Positions 5,224-8,509 of a DNA stretch of 8,509 bases are shown here, piece by piece (position 1 is the first letter of the stretch; each line of letters opens with the position of its first letter). The translations under genes were made by a program, and so were the position numbers. The notes beneath the pieces were generated by a model that was not told the DNA's origin, ran no database searches, and saw nothing but the letters and a program-made list of their open reading frames with translations. This stretch comes from Methanobacteriota archaeon (GTDB taxonomy: Archaea; Halobacteriota; Bog-38; Methanoflorentales; Methanoflorentaceae): assembly GCA_028679495.1 (NCBI GenBank), contig JAJRBK010000022.1:1-8509 (forward strand), written 5' to 3'.

Positions 5224-7881
5224 ATGAGTAGTCCGAAGCGCATAGGGAGAATTAAGTTTGGTCTATTGTCACCAAAAGAATACAGAAAGATGAGTGTGAC
5301 GAAGGTCATCACTGCTGATACGTACGATGACGATGGCTTTCCTATTGAAATGGGATTGATGGATCCCCGACTTGGAGTGATTGATCCTGGTTTACGATGC
5401 AGGACATGCGGTCAACGAGCCGGCGAATGCCCTGGCCATTTTGGACATATTGAGCTTGCTGCTCCGGTGGTTCATGTGGGATTCGCTAAGCTAATCAGGA
5501 AGATACTCCGGGCGACCTGTCGGCGATGTGGACATTTGCTTTTGGACGAAATGCAAAAGCACGACTATCTTTCAAAGATGCACGAGCTAAAGGACAAGAA
5601 TTACTCAATTGAGGACGTCGTTAAAAATGTAATAAAAGAGGCGCGTAAAACTGTGACGTGCCCTTATTGCGCCGAGCAGGCGAGAGAGATTAAGTACGAA
5701 AAACCAACGCGGTACGTCGAGGACAATCACAAGCTGATGCCAGCCGATATACGTGATCGATTTGAGCGGATCCCAGATGCGGACATTGAGTTGCTCGGCC
5801 TTGACGCAGTAAATGTTCGCCCGGAATGGATGATACTGACGGTCTTACCTGTCCCGCCTGTAACCACGCGTCCTTCAATAACGCTTGAGAACGGGCAGCG
5901 ATCAGAGGATGATCTGACGCACAAGCTTGTCGATATCATACGAATCAATCAAAGGTTCCAAGAAAATCGTGAGGCGGGAGCCCCCCAGCTTATCATAGAA
6001 GACTTATGGGAACTGTTACAGTATCATGTCACCACGTTCCTTGATAATGAGGTATCTGGCGTGCCACCCGCACGCCATCGAAGTGGACGCCCTCTCAAAA
6101 CGCTTTCTCAGCGACTCAAAGGCAAAGATGGGCGCTTCAGAGGGAGTCTCTCTGGAAAAAGAGTAAACTTCTCCGCACGAACGGTCATTTCGCCAGATCC
6201 AAATCTAAGCATAAATGAAGTTGGGGTGCCAGAAGCCATTGCACGGGAAATGACGGTGCCCATTATCGTGACACCGCGCAACATCAATGAACTGCGCGAA
6301 TACGTAAAACGTGGGCCATCGGATCATCCGGGGGCCAATTACATAAAACGCCTCGATGGTCGGCGCGTCAAAGTAACTGACAAAAATGGTGACGAAGTGG
6401 CTGAAACGATCGAGAATGGATGGGTTGTTGAAAGACAGTTAAAGAACGGCGACATCGTCCTCTTCAATCGTCAGCCATCACTGCACCGTATGAGCATTAT
6501 GGCACATAGGGTGAAAGTCATGCCTTTTAAAACGTTTAGGCTGAATCCTGCAGTATGTCCGCCCTACAACGCCGATTTTGACGGTGATGAAATGAACCTC
6601 CACGTGCCACAAACAGAAGAAGCGCGCGCTGAGGCGCGGATTCTAATGCAAGTGGAAGAAAACATCTTATCCCCTCGGTTTGGGGGGCCTATTATCGGCG
6701 GTATTCATGATCATATATCGGGGCTATTCTTGCTGACCCAAAAGGGAACGAGGTTCACGAAAAGCGAAGTTCATGAACTTCTCAGGAAATGTGATGTATA
6801 TAAGGCGCTACCTGAACCTGCGATCGTCAAAGACGGAACTGGCTATTACACCGGCAAACAAGTGTTCAGCATGATACTTCCAGGCAAGCTAAACGTAACC
6901 CTGAAAGCCAAGAAGTGTGTCATGCACGATGTCTGTCTTAAAACTGATTGTGAATCAGACGCTTACGTCAAAGTTGAGGCTGGCAGTTTGATCTGCGGCG
7001 TGATCGATGAGAAAGCAGTCGGAGCTTTCAGTGGCGCGCTCCTTGACGGGATTATTAGAGAGTACACAGATACGGGTTTCACGGAGGCTTCACGGTTTCT
7101 TGATAACGCAACAAAGCTTGCTATTCGAAGCATAATGCACTTTGGGTTTAGTTTTGGAATCGATGACGAAGACGTCTCTCAAAAGGCGTTATTGGAGATC
7201 GACGAGATCATTGAGAAGGCAGAAGAACGCGTTGAGGCTTTGATAAACGCGTACGAAGTCGGAGAGCTTGAATCAATGCCAGGTCGGACTCTCAATGAGA
7301 CCTTAGAGATGAAGATAATGCAGGAGCTCGGCCGAGCTCGAGATAAAGCAGGGGAAATTGCGGGCAAAAATCTTGGATTTGCCGGAGAACTCGCGCTCGA
7401 TAATTCGGCCGTAGTGATGGCTGTTTCAGGTGCGAGAGGGTCGATGCTAAACCTTACGCAAATGGCAGGAAGCGTCGGCCAGCAATCGGTGCGAGGGGAG
7501 CGGATCAAGAGGGGGTACTACGATCGCACGCTGCCTCATTTTCAAAAAGGTGATTTGGGGGCAGATACACGAGGCTTCGTCAGATCAAGCTACAAGAAAG
7601 GCCTCACGCCTACCGAGTTCTTTTTCCACGCGATAGGAGGTAGAGAAGGGCTCGTTGATACAGCTGTTAGAACTTCTCAATCTGGATATCTGCAAAGGCG
7701 GTTAATAAACGCGCTGCAAGATCTTGAGGTCGGATATGATGGGACCGTCCGATCGGGAGAAAAAGTCGTGCAGTTTGTTTACGGTGAGGACGGCGTCGAC
7801 CCAACAAAAAGTGATTACGGAAAATCGGTCAACGTGCAAAAAATCATTCAAGCAGTTATAGACAAACAAGGGAAAGGGTGA
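5224..7881 (+). CDS. rpoA1: DNA-directed RNA polymerase subunit A' (N-terminal part of Rpb1-like subunit, catalytic)
   Basis: Catalytic subunit of archaeal RNA polymerase; A' and A'' together equal Rpb1/beta'. The 885 residues are typical. Clamp zinc ligands are C59, C62, C69 and H72 (CRTCGQ...CPGHFGH); a second site is C99, C102, C146, C149. The switch/rudder block GRFRGSLSGKRVNFSARTVI spans 303-322. NADFDGDEMNLH (449-460) holds D451, D453 and D455, which chelate catalytic magnesium A. The funnel contains a cysteine-rich stretch (C565, C571, C576, C591). SGARGSMLNLTQMAGSVGQQ (735-754), GLTPTEFFFHAIGGREGLVD (793-812) and TAVRTSQSGYLQRRLINALQ (813-832) give the pore loop, bridge helix and first part of the trigger loop. 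The chain ends after the conserved GEDGVDPTK, the usual A'/A'' split. The start has the strong purine site AAGGAGGGGGG at 5207-5217, partly in the rpoB1 stop, after a 15-base gap. No intein is present. Confidence 0.98.
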   Translation: MSSPKRIGRIKFGLLSPKEYRKMSVTKVITADTYDDDGFPIEMGLMDPRLGVIDPGLRCRTCGQRAGECPGHFGHIELAAPVVHVGFAKLIRKILRATCRRCGHLLLDEMQKHDYLSKMHELKDKNYSIEDVVKNVIKEARKTVTCPYCAEQAREIKYEKPTRYVEDNHKLMPADIRDRFERIPDADIELLGLDAVNVRPEWMILTVLPVPPVTTRPSITLENGQRSEDDLTHKLVDIIRINQRFQENREAGAPQLIIEDLWELLQYHVTTFLDNEVSGVPPARHRSGRPLKTLSQRLKGKDGRFRGSLSGKRVNFSARTVISPDPNLSINEVGVPEAIAREMTVPIIVTPRNINELREYVKRGPSDHPGANYIKRLDGRRVKVTDKNGDEVAETIENGWVVERQLKNGDIVLFNRQPSLHRMSIMAHRVKVMPFKTFRLNPAVCPPYNADFDGDEMNLHVPQTEEARAEARILMQVEENILSPRFGGPIIGGIHDHISGLFLLTQKGTRFTKSEVHELLRKCDVYKALPEPAIVKDGTGYYTGKQVFSMILPGKLNVTLKAKKCVMHDVCLKTDCESDAYVKVEAGSLICGVIDEKAVGAFSGALLDGIIREYTDTGFTEASRFLDNATKLAIRSIMHFGFSFGIDDEDVSQKALLEIDEIIEKAEERVEALINAYEVGELESMPGRTLNETLEMKIMQELGRARDKAGEIAGKNLGFAGELALDNSAVVMAVSGARGSMLNLTQMAGSVGQQSVRGERIKRGYYDRTLPHFQKGDLGADTRGFVRSSYKKGLTPTEFFFHAIGGREGLVDTAVRTSQSGYLQRRLINALQDLEVGYDGTVRSGEKVVQFVYGEDGVDPTKSDYGKSVNVQKIIQAVIDKQGKG
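7876..7881 (+). promoter_or_regulatory. Shine-Dalgarno site of rpoA2 overlapping the rpoA1 stop
   Basis: GGGTGA lies 6 bases before the rpoA2 ATG, and its TGA is the stop codon of rpoA1. The ribosome finishing A' therefore ends on the site that recruits it for A''. Confidence 0.6.
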
Positions 7882-7887
7882 GCTTCG

Positions 7888-8509
7888 ATGGACGTACAGG
7901 CGAAGATAAATTTGCTTAATTTGCCGTTAAATGTGAAAACCGAACTGCTATCAGAACTCAATAGACATGAATTGTCTGAGGAGGAGATAGCCGAGATCCT
8001 GCATGCGGCAGAGGAAGTATATAGGCGCTCGAGAGTTGAACCATGCGAAGCGGTCGGAACCATCGCAGCTCAGTCAATTGGAGAGCCTGGAACCCAGATG
8101 ACGATGAGGACGTTTCACTACGCAGGAGTCGCAGATATCAACGTTACGCTTGGGCTCCCACGACTTATTGAAATTGTGGACGCTCGCAAGGTGCCTGATA
8201 CTCCGATGATGACGATATACCTGGACCAAGAGAGCGCGACCGACCGCGAGAGGGCTCTACAGCTCGGTTGGGAGATTGAGGCTACTCGCATAAGCGACAT
8301 TGCCGACATCTTGACAGATACGGATGAGATGCAAATCTATCTGGAATTTGACGATCGCGTGCTTGAGCAGCGAAGTATCAGCCTCGACGACGTGGTGAAC
8401 AAACTACAAACCTTGTCAGACGTCGACGTCAAAATTGAGGGGTCAAACATAATATTGAGTCCATCTGTAAGGCGCTACAGGACCCTTCTCCAGATCGTCG
8501 AAAAGGTAC
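7888..8509 (+). CDS. rpoA2: DNA-directed RNA polymerase subunit A'' (C-terminal part of Rpb1-like subunit), truncated by window edge
   Basis: C-terminal portion of the Rpb1 equivalent, giving the end of the trigger loop, the jaw and part of the clamp base. It is open for 207 codons to the window edge with no stop. EPCEAVGTIAAQSIGEPGTQ (51-70) followed by MTMRTFHYAG (71-80) is the universal signature of this subunit (GEPSTQMTLNTFHFAG in Rpb1); it completes the trigger loop begun in A'. GLPRLIEIVDARK (89-101) follows as expected, then the jaw region. A'' proteins are usually near 380-400 residues, so roughly half the jaw and the C-terminal clamp segment lie beyond the window. The start at 7888 lies 6 bases after the rpoA1 stop; the site GGGTGA (7876-7881) includes that stop. 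By known gene order, ribosomal protein L30e-like, nusA and rps12 genes may follow, but this is not visible here. Confidence 0.97.
   Translation, partial: MDVQAKINLLNLPLNVKTELLSELNRHELSEEEIAEILHAAEEVYRRSRVEPCEAVGTIAAQSIGEPGTQMTMRTFHYAGVADINVTLGLPRLIEIVDARKVPDTPMMTIYLDQESATDRERALQLGWEIEATRISDIADILTDTDEMQIYLEFDDRVLEQRSISLDDVVNKLQTLSDVDVKIEGSNIILSPSVRRYRTLLQIVEKV

Noticed and set aside
3391..8509. Inteins in rpoB1, rpoA1 or rpoA2
   Set aside because: RNA polymerase genes are frequent intein hosts, but all conserved blocks read through without insertion and no splicing or endonuclease motifs were seen.
1..8509. CRISPR arrays, insertion sequences or other mobile elements
   Set aside because: No regularly spaced direct repeats, transposase-like proteins or terminal inverted repeats were found by reading both strands.

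Overview
This window is an archaeal chromosomal segment carrying the large-subunit RNA polymerase gene cluster. In order on the + strand are rpoH, rpoB2 (B''), rpoB1 (B'), rpoA1 (A') and the first two thirds of rpoA2 (A''). Upstream are an intron-containing tRNA-Lys(UUU) gene on the + strand and, diverging on the - strand, a nearly complete fructose-1,6-bisphosphate aldolase/phosphatase gene. The signs of an archaeon are an Rpb5-like RpoH, separate A' and A'' genes, a bulge-helix-bulge tRNA intron, no encoded CCA on the tRNA, Shine-Dalgarno sites of the GGTGATC type, and the archaeal type V FBPase. The split of the second largest subunit into B'' and B' points to the euryarchaeal lineages that carry it (methanogens, Archaeoglobales, haloarchaea and relatives). 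Base composition looks balanced by eye and there is no acidic halophile bias, so a methanogen-like or Archaeoglobus-like euryarchaeote (possibly an uncultured relative) fits better than a haloarchaeon. I cannot name a genus.

Layout: 1-1105 is fbp on the - strand, cut by the window edge near its C-terminus. Positions 1106-1330 form an intergenic stretch of about 225 bases with promoter-like AT boxes on both strands, an A11 run, and several short inverted repeats. Positions 1331-1425 hold tRNA-Lys with a 21-nt intron after position 37. Positions 1426-1579 are a short spacer with a probable rpoH promoter. From 1580 to the window end the five polymerase genes are packed tightly on one strand: rpoH/rpoB2 are 4 bases apart, rpoB2/rpoB1 overlap by 8 bases, rpoB1/rpoA1 are 15 bases apart, and rpoA1/rpoA2 are 6 bases apart.

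Together the polymerase products form most of the core enzyme. B'' and B' rebuild one Rpb2/beta-like subunit, A' and A'' rebuild one Rpb1/beta'-like subunit, and RpoH is the small Rpb5-like assembly subunit. All catalytic motifs are intact. I saw no intein, frameshift or mobile element. The polymerase genes are conventional; the parts that deserve a second look are the intergenic regulatory DNA between fbp and the tRNA, the canonical tRNA intron, and stop codons buried in ribosome-binding sites.
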